Origin: Euborellia annulipes
Taxonomy: Eukaryota > Arthropoda > Insecta > Dermaptera > Anisolabididae
Direction: 5' to 3'
DNA: 64,000 nt
Assembly (NCBI GenBank): GCA_023213315.1
Contig: JAKCPI010002874.1
Coordinates: forward strand, 44,192 to 108,191
Part shown: positions 20,740-37,211 of the stretch, in pieces
How positions within the stretch are numbered: position 1 is the stretch's first letter
How the letters are laid out: each line of letters begins with the position of its first letter
Position numbers and translations under genes: made by a program
The notes under the pieces: generated by a model
Seen by the model: only the letters and a program-made list of their open reading frames with translations
Databases searched by the model: none
What the model was told of the DNA's origin: nothing

Positions 20740-23640
20740 ATGTTGATTTCTAAAAGAATTTTTCAATCCATTATTCCAAATAAATTTATTTTATTTAAAA
20801 GAAACTGTTCCGTAAAAACTTGCGGAAATTTAAAAGATTGCGATCGCATTTATACAAATATTTATGGTAGACATGATTGGAAATTGGAAGGCGCTCTCAA
20901 GAGAGGAATATGGTACAAAACTAAAGAAATTATACTTAAAGGACGTGACTGGATAATTGGTAAGTGAAATTATTTTGTCCCTATAGAGCATACACGTTTA
21001 AATATAATCGTGGGATTAACTTTTTTAAATTCGCGACAGATGGTAAGTAAAATTAAGATGAACAAAATAAGTTTGAGAAACTATTCTGAGTTTGACCTCT
21101 TTATATCATTGATAAAAAATATCAACAATCACAAAGACTTTTTTTTTTTTAGACCAAATGAAGAAATCAAATCAAAGGGGACGTGGAGGCGCAGGATTTC
21201 CTACTGGAGTGAAATGGACTTTTATGAGAAATCCAGTTCCCGGAAAACCTCGTTATTTAATAGTAAATGGTGATGAAGGAGAGCCAGGAACATGTAAAGA
21301 CAGAGAGATCTTACGCCACGACCCACATCGATTAATTGAAGGAGCTTTAATTGCGGGATTCGCTATTGACGCAAACGCCGCTTATATTTATATAAGAGGC
21401 GAGTTTTATAATGAAGCGATGAATGTTCAGGTACACTACAAATTTATTATTCAATGATAAATACTAACAAGTTTATTTGTTGGTGGGCCAAACGCGCCAT
21501 GGCCCACGGGCTCAGCCTTACTTCTTCCGTGGACCTACACCTTCACCTTAACGGCACTTTTCCAAAAATTATTGGAATGAAGAGCTCGTCACAGAACAAC
21601 ATTGTGGGATACATCTCGAGATCTACATTCGAATAATTTTGATGAAGGGCGGAGGACCACTGAAGAAGTAAAACGGGAAAGTTTCGAAAATATATGGATT
21701 TAATTTTAAACCTCTAATTTGAATTAAATAATTGCTGAGAAAAAGCTTTTTCTTAAAAAGATTTTTTTTCTAAATTCAATCTTTATTTAGATAGCTTTGT
21801 TGGAGGCTTATGCTGCCGGATTAATTGGAAGAGATGCATGTGGAACAGGTTTTAATTTTGATATATTTGTACAAAGAGGTGCAGGGGCATATATCTGTGG
21901 AGAGGAAACAGCACTTTTGGAAAGTATAGAAGGAAAACAAGGGAAACCTAGAATTAAACCTCCATTTCCAGCTGTGGTTGGGCTCTTCGGATGCCCAACT
22001 ACTATAAATAACGTAGAAAGTATTGGAAATGTCGGTGAGTAAAAATTAAATTGAAATAGATTAAGAAAATCTACAAAAAAAGCAAATTCTTTTTAGGGGA
22101 AATAATGCGCCGCGGAGGTGAATGGTTTGCATCGTTTGGGCTTAAAAATAATACAGGTCCCAAAATATATACAATATGCGGTCATGTAAATAATCCATGT
22201 ACAGTCGAAGAAGAGATGTGTATCCCGCTTAAACAATTAGTGGAGCAGCATGCATGTGGCGTATATGGAGGATGGGATAATTTGTTGGGTATTATCCCAG
22301 GCGGTGCTTCATGTCCTATTTTAAATAAGAAACAATGTGAAGAGGCTTTGATGGGATTTGATCAACTTGTCAAACTACAGTCAGCTTTTGGAACTGCTGC
22401 CGTCATCGTTATTTCCAAACAGGTTTCTCAATAAATATTAGTCTGTCTTGTCTTGGTAATCCGGACTTCGATACTCGGGCTAATTCTTAGCGATAATGAA
22501 GCAAAAAAATGGGATAATTTAAGAAAACAGTGTCATTACAGATTATTTCAAGAGCACCACGGATCTGTCAATTTGTACTCAACATAACTTACTACTAGAC
22601 CACACTACTGCATTACCTTTTTTGCTTATTTAAAATAAATACTTGGTTCTATGTTTTCATAATTACTTCATGGACCAACACATGATATATATATATAATT
22701 CTTTATTTATTAATTGCACCCTTGAGAGGATATCTCAAAACGTTCATCTAGATCGCGTCCCGGAGAAATCTGAACGCTTGATTTAAACGGAGTTTCTCTA
22801 GTAGACTGAAATTTAGCGATCTATCAAATTTAAATAAGCGAATGCGGTACTGTGGTCCAGTAGTAGGGCATGTTGAGTACAAACCGACAGCTCCGTGGTG
22901 CGACTTCCGGCGGTACCTACATTTTTTCGCTTATTTAAATTAATAAATACTTGGTTGTATGTTTTTTAAATTTTGCATTATATTAAATGTTTCCGGGTAA
23001 TCCGGAATACCAAGACTCTACTGTATTAAAAAATTTAAGATGTGTGCATGAGAAAAGGAAGAAAGGAACGACAAAACACAAGAAAATAAAATGAAGGGAT
23101 AACTGTTTTTTAAGGCGAGCTAAAAATTAGGCAGTGTAGCCCGCTATACAAAGTGTAGTACAAAAGTACAATATAACAATCTTTCAGATATAATACATTC
23201 AGCGTCAAAGTCAAAAAGAACTTTGATGGTCGTATAGTCGACCTAAACGTCACTGTGGGTTCTATAATAAAGAAAGAAACATAGTTGCTTGGCCTTTTAT
23301 TTATCATTTATCCTACTAAATTTTAATTTAATTTCAGGTGAATGTGGTTGAAGCAATTAATATTTTACTACGTTTCTATGCGAATGAAAGTTGTGGCCAA
23401 TGCACACCTTGCCGAGAGGGATGTCATTGGCTTTACAGGATAACAACGCGAATGGTTGAAGGGAAAGCAAAAAAAGAAGAGATCAATGTTGTTTATGAGC
23501 TATCGAAATTAATGGAGGGCCATACAATCTGTGCCCTGGCCGATGGAGCTGCCTGGGCTGCTCAAGGATTAGTTCGAAATTTCAGGCATGTCATCGAAGA
23601 ACAAATAGAGAGATATCATCAATATTCCTCTTGTCCGTAA
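20740..23640 (+). CDS. NDUFV1: NADH dehydrogenase flavoprotein 1 (complex I 51-kDa subunit)
   Basis: Mitochondrial matrix subunit of complex I that binds NADH, FMN and iron-sulphur cluster N3. Exons: 20740-20959, 21153-21430, 21791-22034, 22097-22422, 23338-23640; all introns are GT-AG and phases agree (1,0,1,0). The 456-residue product matches the usual length (human 464). The first 30 residues are basic and hydroxylated, a mitochondrial presequence. Visible motifs are [10 protein letters not shown] (nucleotide loop), [35 protein letters not shown] and the N3 ligands C375, C378, C381 (SCGQCTPC) and C421 (HTIC). The start ATG at 20740 precedes KRNC-type presequence and the conserved [12 protein letters not shown]. 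Intron 4 (22423-23337) carries two tRNA-like repeats in opposite orientation. Confidence 0.96.
22540..22665 (-). repeat. tRNA-like foldback repeat, decayed copy (family T)
   Basis: On the minus strand it resembles the family T core at 22820-22966 and ends with the same gcttatttaaa...aaatacttggtt flank. It lies in NDUFV1 intron 4, opposite in orientation to the next copy. Confidence 0.5.
22820..22966 (+). repeat. tRNA-like core inside an inverted repeat (family T)
   Basis: The core starts ggtactgtggtccagtagta (A-box-like) and ends ggtgcgacttccggcggtacc (B-box-like). ggtactg and cggtacc would form a 7-bp acceptor stem. The core is bounded by aatttaaataagcgaa and its inverse ttcgcttatttaaatt. 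Copies: 54557-54712 (-), 63190-63365 (+), decayed 22540-22665 (-). Confidence 0.65.
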
Positions 23641-23744
23641 TATATATACATTTTTAAAATGATAAGTATTTTTCCCTTAAACTTGTATCTTAAAATAGTA
23701 ATTATTTGTATATGAGGAACAAATTAATGTGAGAGACAAATGAA

Positions 23745-23750
23745 AATAAA
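23745..23750 (+). terminator. Poly(A) signal of NDUFV1
   Basis: AATAAA about 105 bases beyond the stop codon. Confidence 0.55.
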
Positions 23751-23969
23751 TGATATATACCCTACTTATAAAATGTTTTTTTTTTTTTTTTTTTTTTTTG
23801 ACAAATAACAAGTGATGAGAACTATTTAGTGCCGTTTCCTATCTAATCAATTTTACTGATAAGCTGAAATTAGATAAAGGTATCAAATTGTTTTTAAGGT
23901 CTTTTTCGGCATTTTAGGCTATTTAGACCCATAGATAATCTTGATTGCAAGAAATTTTTTATTAATATC

Positions 23970-24206
23970 CAGTAGCGGGGGCAAATTCCCCCCCCCCCCA
24001 AGGGCTCTGATTTTTATAAAATTTTATATTATTCTAAATAAAATACTCCAAAATACATCTACGAGTATACAAACTGTACAAAATTAAACAATTAATTAAA
24101 TTAAATATGTTTTGGCCAAATTTGAGTACCCATTTGTAAGTAAATTTTAAGAAAAAAAAATGTTTGCCCCCCCCCCCCCCAAGAAAAAGTTGAAATGACG
24201 CCACTG
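23970..24206. mobile_element. hAT MITE with C-runs
   Basis: The ends are cagtagcgggggcaaa and the inverse tgaaatgacgccactg. The 8-bp TSD ttaatatc is perfect at 23962-23969 and 24207-24214. Both subterminal zones carry C runs of more than ten. Confidence 0.85.
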
Positions 24207-24298
24207 TTAATATCCCATTTAACTGCGGAATAAATAAAAACCACTGGTCAAAATTGAATTAAAACCAGAACGGTTAAAATCACTGGAACCACCCTGGT

Positions 24299-24670
24299 CA
24301 GAGGCGGCGCGTCCACTAGGCGAACTAGGCGGCCGCCTAGGGCGGCAACCTGAAGAGGGCGGCAAAATTGCAAAAAGAAAAAAAATTTTGGTTCCGCAAA
24401 AAAAATTTTTTCGGGCGGGAAAAAATTTTGGTTCCGCGCAAGAGGAAATGTTCCGCAGGCGGCAAATTTTGGTTCCGCGGGCGGCAAAAATTTTGGTTTC
24501 GCGCTAGAGAAAATGTTCCGCGGGCGGCAAAAATTTTGTGTCTCTAAAAAAAAGGTAAAAAATTTTTTAAGGAGGGGGCGGCAAATTAAATTTTTAAAGT
24601 TTTTTTTGGGGAGGGGGGGCGCAAAAAAAATATCTTGCCTAGGGCGGCAGAATAGCTTGCGCCGGCCCTG
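24299..24670. mobile_element. hAT MITE with internal gggcggcaaa repeats
   Basis: The ends are cagaggcggcgcgtcca and the inverse cttgcgccggccctg. The 8-bp TSD accctggt is perfect at 24291-24298 and 24671-24678. The 144-codon frame on the minus strand is a by-product of the short-period repeat. Confidence 0.85.
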
Positions 24671-24701
24671 ACCCTGGTACATATATGTATATTACTTATG
24701 T

Positions 24702-24896
24702 CAGGGGCGTATATAGGGGGGGGGGCGAGGGGGCTCGGGCCCCCTCCCCCGAAATTTCCCAAACACATATACATATATAGGGATATATAGATATCAGCGC
24801 AACAAATTTTTCCGCAGGAGGGAGAACTTTGGTTCCGCAAAAGAAAAAATTTTTGAGTTCGGGCCCCCTCGAAAAAAATTTCTATATACGCCCCTG
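24702..24896. mobile_element. hAT MITE (caggggcgtatatag family)
   Basis: The ends are caggggcgtatatag and the inverse ctatatacgcccctg. The 8-bp TSD acttatgt is perfect at 24694-24701 and 24897-24904. A second copy lies at 31209-31453 in inverse orientation. Confidence 0.88.
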
Positions 24897-25055
24897 ACTT
24901 ATGTAGTAAAAGTAAATGACAATTGAAGGAGCGAAGTAAAAAGGAATGAAAATAAATATATTGAGAATGATTAGCTGTGTCAAAAGATAAAATGTATATT
25001 TCACTTTAATATGATACAGCCATACATTTGTAGTTTTTCAATAAAAAATGTGTAT

Positions 25056-28000
25056 CTAGCCTGATGCCGCTTTGGCAGCAAGCCGTTTATCTCTCTCTTC
25101 AGCAATGCTAAGCTTAACGCCCTTGCCTTTGGGAAGAGACACCCAGGCCTTTGTAGCTTTGCCGATAATAAAAACGTTGACCAATCTGTAAAAAAACAAA
25201 AATATTATATAATATTTACAAATTTTAATTTATATATATAGCCTCTTAGTTTTACGGTCGAAAAACTTCCAAGGGACTGACGTTTTTTATATAAAACATA
25301 AAAAATCTGCTAATTGATATGAAATACTTTTTGTTTCTTTTATATATGAAATATAACAATAAAAAGAGAGCAAATCCAGTATATTGTTGAAATAATTATT
25401 AATAAATTTCCAAATTATTACTTAGAAAGGGGGGGGACTGACGAATTGAGTGTTATATGCTGATTTTCGACACAAAAATAATAATAAAAGTATATAAAAG
25501 ATGGCTAATGCCTAGTATTTGGGCACTAATGTCAACTTTATACCCTAAACTTATATAAATCATATAATTAATATAGCAGCATTTATTTTTCCAATTTAAC
25601 ATAAGCCAGGGGACTGACGCTCGAATCGAGGTACGCGACTTTGGAAAAAAAAAAAAAAATAATGTAAATTTATTTAAAATCAAAATTTATGACTTAACAA
25701 AGTATCTTAGATTATATAGATATGGATAATAATGATATAAATCTAATAGTTTAAAATAAATTTGAATTTAAATGTTCACGTTTTGAGCTGGTACATGCCA
25801 GAGGAATGAAATATTTTTATTAAATTTTTTTAAATTTCAATATTTATCATGTGTGTCCAAAAATTAACTTTTTCTATTAAATGATTTTAAAAAAAAAGTC
25901 ATTAAGTTTGGTAGTCAGTGAATTATTTGCAATTACCCGAAGTTAATCCATTTTTGTAGAATGACCCATATATGAATTTTGTTTCAATCCATCGGGACAA
26001 TCGTTCTAACAACCAAATAGTGGTCAAAACAATTCTTGGCTTCAGGTGAAAAATTTTGTAAATATTTTTTACGTTCTCTTATCTATATATGTTTATATAT
26101 AGAGAGAAAGTATTGGATTCTTGTCAAAAATTAGATATGAGATTTTGATGGATATTACAGGTTTTGGGTTCCCCGAGTCCAAAAAAGTGGTTTTCGCGAA
26201 ATGGTGTGTCTGTGAACAAAATATCTCAAGAACGAAAAGAGCTTGGAGGTTGAAATTTTATATTTAAGTTACACGAAGCTTTTAGAACAATCGGATGTAC
26301 TTTTTCGATTTTCTCAAAATTCGCTCTAACAATTTTGATTAAAATGCGAAAATCAATTATTTTTTTAGATGCTCTTTAAAATGTATATTCTCATTTTGTC
26401 CTCAAAATTGTTTGAAGCACATTTTACTCTTGTATTGTTAGACGTTAGGATTCAAATAATATTATTCAATATATTCAAATTGAAAAGTATAACTTTTCCA
26501 GGGCATATATTGTATTCATTCCTGGGTAATGCCAGCAGAGCAAATTAAGACTTTACTAGCGACCAAAAGAAGAAAATTAATTTAGGCCATTATTGACTGA
26601 ATTAAGTATATATAAACTTAATCCAGCTTCGATGAGGCCAAATAAACATAACAGCATATCAAAGACAGCCAATTTCATAACAGTTTTAATTTTAACAGAA
26701 AAGATGATTAGCCACGTTAATTGAGTAATTGGTTTCTGATATTAAGTTCTAGCTTAATATTATAGCTCTTGACCCGTGGCTCAAAGAGAAGACACTAGCT
26801 TCTCGCACCGGGGTCCTTCCCGAGGAAAATTCATTTCATCTATTTGACTAGAAATCATTTGAAATAAATAGAATGGGGTCTAATTGGCCTTAGATGCCGA
26901 AAAAGACCTTAAAAAAAAAAGCTTAATATTTTTTGAAGTCAATAACTTTGGATTGTGTTAAAATTAGTTTGTATTCTCCTTGGGTAATGCTGCTAAAAAA
27001 ATTAAATATTTTACCAGCGACCTTTAGGAGAAAATTAATTTAGGCCATTTTTGACTGAATTAAGTATTAATTAACTTAATCCAGCTTCGATGAGGCCAAA
27101 TAGTTACTAAAAAATTTTCTCACTTTTTTGAGTGCTTGTAAACAAAGGTCTTGTTAATTAAACTATAAAGCGTTATGGAGGATGGGATGAAAAGATCTCA
27201 CTAGTGTTCCCAAACAAGAATAAAATGTCGCTTTTTATAATTTCAATGATTCAAAGAAATAGTAAATATCTAGGTAAAGGAAACCAAACACGTGGAAATA
27301 GGGAACAGAACAAAATTATTATGAATATATTGTTCGTTTAGAAACTGGCAAGAAATATTAATTTTAATAAGTCGGACAAAAAAGTCTCGAACCCCTTAGT
27401 AATAATAAACATTTTTCAAATGTTGTCATTTGGAGTTTTTATTACTTTTATGAGGATTCAACCTCTCATTAATGACAAGTAACCCCGTACTGTGAGGGAC
27501 AATATTAAGTCCCACCCATGCGTTTTCTACTTGTGATATTTTTTTTTTTTAATTTATATGTATTTATTTTATATTCAATATAATTTATTGAAAAATTAAA
27601 TGAGCTCGATCAAGAACTTAACACGTGGACCAAAATCGAAGCTTTAAAATATATATTAAATAGCAATTATCAATGTTAAGATAATAATTTATATACATTT
27701 TTTATGCCTTGATAATGGCCTACGTAGAACGAAACCTTGTCAAGTGCTGGATCGGCCTGTCAGTTTCAAATAAAATATATATATAATAATAAATAAAAAT
27801 ATTTAAATTATGTTAGCATGTCAGCCATTTCTTCCATCTTTTCTATGAAGTACAAGAGTAAAGTAGTAGAACTTTTTGGCCGATTTTGTTCTAAAGCCTC
27901 GTGTCACGTGCCAAGGGGGTAAACTAAATTAAATATCAAATTTCAACCTCTTAGCTCTTTTCATTCTTGAGATAATTTATTCACAGCACACCATTTTGGT

Positions 28001-30425
28001 GGCGGGAACCACTTTTTTGGACTCCAGGAACCTAAAAACGGGTATTTCCATCTAAATCTCGACATGAATTCAATACTTTAATATATACATTAGTTATATA
28101 TTAGAGAAAGTAATAATACAAACAAGAAACCACGTGGTTAAAAAAGTATGTACAGTGAGGGACAATATTAAGTCCCACCCAATGCATTTTACTTGTGTTT
28201 ATTTCATTGTTTTTATAAAAGAAAATGAAAATCTTTATTGGAAATTTTCTAGGTTTGAACCATGAAAGTTACCATTTAAAAATAATATATTTTTTTAAAA
28301 ACAATGAAATAATCACAAGAAGAAAACGCATGGGTGGCGCTTAATATTAAAACACAGCTATGCCAATACTTTTCCTCTCGGCACTCTGAATTAATAAATA
28401 TGAATTGTAAAAGAAATCACCTGAGGAATCGAATAAGTCGAACATTCGTTTAGTAAAAAGATATTTAAGGAAAATAATTTATTTTACTCTTTTTTTTTTA
28501 ACAACTTTTAAGAAGCAAAAAGCCCTCGGGGCTTGGTGTAGGGGTTAGAGTGCTAACCTCGTATACCAAAAGTCGCAGGTTCGGACCCCAGGCAGTCCGA
28601 TGATTTTATTTAAGGCATATTGATACCAAATGGTTTAAATAAGAATGCCTGGACCCCAAATAATATATATTCATAACGGTTATCGTCTAAAGTCTTAAAT
28701 GGCCTAAGTTACCGAAAAGACAGTGTGAATGTGTGTGTGAGTGTGAGTGCGAATGAGAAAAAGTGTGAATGTTTTTTTATTAAAAAAAAAAAGCTAAAAA
28801 TTGTGCCGAGTGTGTTTAACTCTTAATGGAGGGTAATTAGGAAATATTTGATTATCATTAATTGATATTATTTTTTTTTGAAAATAAATAATTACCTTGT
28901 GGCAAAAGTGTGTCCTTGAGAATCTTTAATGTGGACAATATCAAAAGAACCAGGATGCCGTTCACGATTCACTACTGTTCCAACCCGACCCAAGTTACGG
29001 CCTCCAGTAATCATACATAAATTGCCTATAAATAAAAAAACGTATAAGAATTCGAAAGGATTAAAAACATTAAAAATGAATAGCATACCTGAATCAAAAC
29101 GAATGCTATCAATGATCTTAGATGTGGCAATATCGAGTTGAATTGTGTCGTTGACCTTAATAAGAGGGTCTGGATATCGAATAGTTCGCCCATCGTGCGT
29201 AACCAAGAAAGGAATGCCCTTTGGCCCAGTTTGCACACGTTTAACTTTACACAACTTGTACTGAAAAATAAAAAGATTTATTATTTAATTAATTCTAAAG
29301 TTAAATAACATTGGTATTTATAAATATATTTAAATTCAGATGAGTAAGATAAACAAAATCACGATTAATCAAATGCCTTAAAAGGTTTTCATCATTTTTT
29401 TCTATTAAGAAATAATGAATATAGTTTAATTATGGCATTTTAATATTTTTCTATTTTTATTAAATATAATTCAATCTGCTTGCCTTCGGGCTTGATGTAG
29501 TTGGTAGCGCGCCTGCCTATGTTAGTAAATTTAATTCAAATTACTGAGAAGAAAATTTATATTCAGGGTAAAATCTATTTGACTTCCCTATCCAATGTCC
29601 TTAATTAGAGGATATACCCCAGGTGTTAGTATTTTTTTTTTCAAAAATATAATATATTCATAAATTTCTTAATAAGATTAATCTCTTGTTGGTATGCATT
29701 TGGCAGAATACTTACTTTTGCCTCTTCCCCAGATATTCTATGAACTGTGAATCGTCCTTTTACATCATAAATAAGTCGAAAAAATTCTCCTGTCTTTTCA
29801 ATTGCAACAACATCTAAAAACAATTAGTTGGATTATAAAAATTATCAAAACTTATTTAATTAAATATAGGCACTTACCCATATATCCAGTAGGGTAATTG
29901 GGATCTGTTCGCACTTTGCCATCAACTTTAATCAAACGTTGCATGACAATTTTTTTAACCTCACAATTAGTGAGTGCATAATTTAATCTATTCCTAAGGA
30001 AAATCACCAACGGCAACGACTCTCGGAGTTTGTGGGGTCCGGTGCTTGGTCTAGGAGCGTAAACTCCCCCGAGTTTATCCAACATCCATGCTTTTGGAGC
30101 ATTTAAACGCTTTAAGTGTTTCTTCGGTCCTCGAGCCTAGAAATATATAAAATCATTAAATAAATACTAAAATAATAATAAAAATTAATTATAAAAACAT
30201 GCTTTAAATAATTTTTCTCAATTTCCCACTTGTGTTTGGAAAATATTGTTTACATATATTTAGGTTAATTTTTTATGTGTTAAAGAAAAAGTAAAAATAG
30301 TTATATCTTAAAAAACAATTATCGAAAAAAAATTAACTGTGATTAATAAATACAAAATAAAATTATAAATAAAATCGATGATTAAGGATTTTTATTTAAA
30401 AAATTAATATGTAGAGACTCACCAT
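25056..30425 (-). CDS. RpS4: 40S ribosomal protein S4
   Basis: Small-subunit ribosomal protein. Coding exons on the minus strand: 30425-30423 (the ATG alone), 30136-29878, 29813-29716, 29260-29089, 29025-28896, 25185-25056. They sum to 792 bases, giving exactly 263 residues, the length of animal RpS4. All junctions are GT-AG with consistent phase, and an ATG-only first coding exon is also found in vertebrate RPS4. Visible in order: [10 protein letters not shown], the S4 RNA-binding stretch around [30 protein letters not shown], the KOW-containing [27 protein letters not shown], and the C-terminal [14 protein letters not shown]. The last intron (3.7 kb) is crowded with repeats. Paired head-to-head with MTF1. 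Confidence 0.97.
26080..26430 (+). repeat. Dispersed repeat R1 in RpS4 intron
   Basis: It matches 55925-56340 over most of its length, including tccaaaaaagtggttttcgcg and ttttgattaaaat. An opposite copy lies in the same intron at 27825-28112. Confidence 0.7.
26495..26655 (+). repeat. Direct repeat, copy 1 of 2
   Basis: A segment of about 130 bp ending ccagcttcgatgaggccaaa recurs at 26975-27105. Each copy contains a small hairpin formed by ctgaattaagt and acttaatccag. Confidence 0.65.
26771..26935 (+). repeat. tRNA-derived SINE (family S3)
   Basis: It has an A-box-like gtggctcaaagagaagac and a B-box-like ggggtccttccc, and ends with ggccttagatgccgaaaaag followed by A residues, a tail also seen alone at 30925-30970 and 51775-51810. 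Confidence 0.55.
26975..27105 (+). repeat. Direct repeat, copy 2 of 2
   Basis: The counterpart of 26495-26655, sharing gaaaattaatttaggccatt and the terminal aatccagcttcgatgagg. Confidence 0.65.
27490..27540. mobile_element. Tc1/mariner MITE, one arm
   Basis: A single arm of the cagtgagggacaatattaag family; the opposite arm is absent. Confidence 0.6.
27825..28112 (-). repeat. Dispersed repeat R1 (minus copy)
   Basis: Reverse-complement relative of the 26080-26430 copy in the same intron, so the pre-mRNA could fold across about 1.4 kb. Confidence 0.65.
28153..28349. mobile_element. Tc1/mariner MITE, right end decayed
   Basis: The left arm begins cagtgagggacaatatt after TA. The right arm ends cgcttaatatta without the terminal cactg. 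Confidence 0.7.
28522..28775 (+). repeat. tRNA-derived SINE (family S1), most complete copy
   Basis: The head contains tggtgtaggggttagagtg (A-box-like) and cgcaggttcggacccc (B box). The body follows, with tccgatgattttatttaag and accaaatggtttaaataag forming a short inverted repeat, and ends in a gtgtgagtgtgag-type simple repeat. It lies in the last RpS4 intron, sense relative to the plus strand. Confidence 0.75.
29475..29515 (+). repeat. SINE head fragment in RpS4 intron
   Basis: A short A-box-like piece, cttgatgtagttggtagcgc, resembling the S1 head. No B box. Confidence 0.35.
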
Positions 30426-30439
30426 GATGGCAAATTACC

Positions 30440-30470
30440 GGAAAAAGGAAAGGCCAAAGATAAAGAAAGT
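30440..30470 (-). promoter_or_regulatory. Pyrimidine-rich 5' leader of RpS4 (possible TOP)
   Basis: On the minus strand the bases just before the ATG read ctttctttatctttggcc then ctttcctttttcc. Ribosomal protein mRNAs usually start in such tracts, which confer translational control. The exact start site is not visible. Confidence 0.4.
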
Positions 30471-31208
30471 TAGAATGACTGGTCTACGGTGCTACATTCG
30501 AAATGGAGGTCATGGAGGTGGAGATGAGAAGATAGGAGAGTTAAGAAGATAAAGCTCATTCGCTAAATTTGAGTTGTTTAAAAATTTAATAACAAAATCA
30601 ATTAATTAAATATAAAGAAAAATATTATAAATATGCCTTTAAAATATATTAAAATGTTTTATATATTATTTATCTAAAATTTCAGAAAAAATTCTTTAAT
30701 ATATTTAAAAATAAATTAGCAATCAATATTTAAACAATATTTTTTTACCGCCGTACCAATATTTATTAAAAATTAGATTTAATATAATTATTTAATTAAA
30801 AATTTATAAATCTTTAATTGTAAGATCTTTTTTATTTTTTCAAAATTTTATTTGATAAATACTTGAATTTTCCACCTTAAAAGAGCGCTCTTCAATTTAA
30901 ACTTTTAATTTGAACAAAGCGGTCTAAATGGCCTCTGATGCCGGAAAAAGACTTTAAATAAATTAAAAAAAAAATGCAAAAAATATGGGCATACGAGAGT
31001 TGGGTTTTATACACAATTTTGCAGTTTTATACAAAAATCGCGGATAAAACTTGTATAAAATGTATAAAACTTGGATGCGCATGCGCAAACCCGACGAGAA
31101 AGGAAATTCAAATAAAATTTCATTTTTCAATTATTAACATTTTGATTATATTATTCACTAAATAAAAAGCAAACAACATCGTCAATGCTTAAAAACATTA
31201 TAAAATAT

Positions 31209-31453
31209 CAGGGGCGTATATAGAAATTTTTTCGGGGAGGGCCCGAACTCAAAAATTTTTCTGCGGAAATTTTTTTTTAAGAAACTATATTTTTTTTCAC
31301 ACGAAATTTTTGCGGACCATTTTTTCTATTGCGGAACGAAAGTTGTCCATCCTGCGGAAAAATTTGTTGCGCTGATGTCTGTATATCCCTATATATGTAT
31401 ATGTGTTTGGGAAATTTCGGGGGGCCCCCCCCCCCCCCATAAATACGCCCCTG
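31209..31453. mobile_element. hAT MITE (caggggcgtatatag family), second copy
   Basis: The 8-bp TSD taaaatat is perfect at 31201-31208 and 31454-31461. The interior matches 24702-24896 in reverse complement, with an added middle part and a run of about 15 C. Confidence 0.88.
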
Positions 31454-31803
31454 TAAAATATGAAAAGCTTTTAAGTGTTTTTTTGTGGGGGGGGGGTTGG
31501 TTTTTTACAGTTTTATACTTTTTATACATCGGCCTAGTTTTATCCGCAATAGTTTTTTACATGTATAAAACCGTGTATTATACTCGGCGGGATAAAAGGT
31601 CACACCAGATTTTTTCTTTATAAAAACAAAGAAATGGAAAAAAATTTATTAAGGTAATTTATAATAATTATTATTATTTATAACGATCTAATTTTAATTA
31701 TTAAAAATATAAAAATTTATTATTAGAAAATTTTGAAATATTGTTTTAATATTTAAGTTGTCATCTTGAATCAACAATAAAAAAATAACTAAAAAAATGC
31801 AAA

Positions 31804-37018
<5,215 letters not shown>

Positions 37019-37026
37019 TTAAGGCA

Positions 37027-37211
37027 GGGGTCGGCAAACTATTTTAATTAGATAGCCTGAAATAATTTCAAAAAATCTTACCAAGAACCGCATAAGATAA
37101 TCATATTTTTTTAAATAGAAATATTAATAAATATAAATAAAAATAAATATATTTTGTACAGGCTGAAGTGCAGCAAAATTTGGATAAAAGCCGCGGGTTG
37201 CCGATCCCTGA
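37027..37211. mobile_element. hAT-like MITE just after MTF1
   Basis: The ends caggggtcggcaaact and the inverse gggttgccgatccctg begin nine bases after the stop codon, so it must form part of the 3' UTR. The flanks agttaagg and agttagag are only a rough 8-bp match. Confidence 0.6.

Larger units (their letters stand above)
30426..31803. promoter_or_regulatory. Shared upstream region of RpS4 and MTF1
   Basis: The divergent pair is separated by about 1.4 kb, which contains a SINE-tail fragment (about 30925-30970) and a hAT MITE (31209-31453). I found no clear metal-response element tgcrcnc cluster. Confidence 0.4.

Noticed and set aside
23110..23307. A minus-strand frame in NDUFV1 intron 4
   Set aside because: No motif, lies in an intron; the area shows only a decayed ribozyme-type sequence near 23205-23255.
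24248..24682. A 144-codon minus-strand open frame
   Set aside because: It is produced by the short-period repeat inside the hAT MITE at 24299-24670 and runs over its boundary; no domain.
27690..27760. Hammerhead-like cttgataatggcc...gaacgaaacc
   Set aside because: Helix II does not pair properly and the cleavage triplet is missing; kept out of the ribozyme list.
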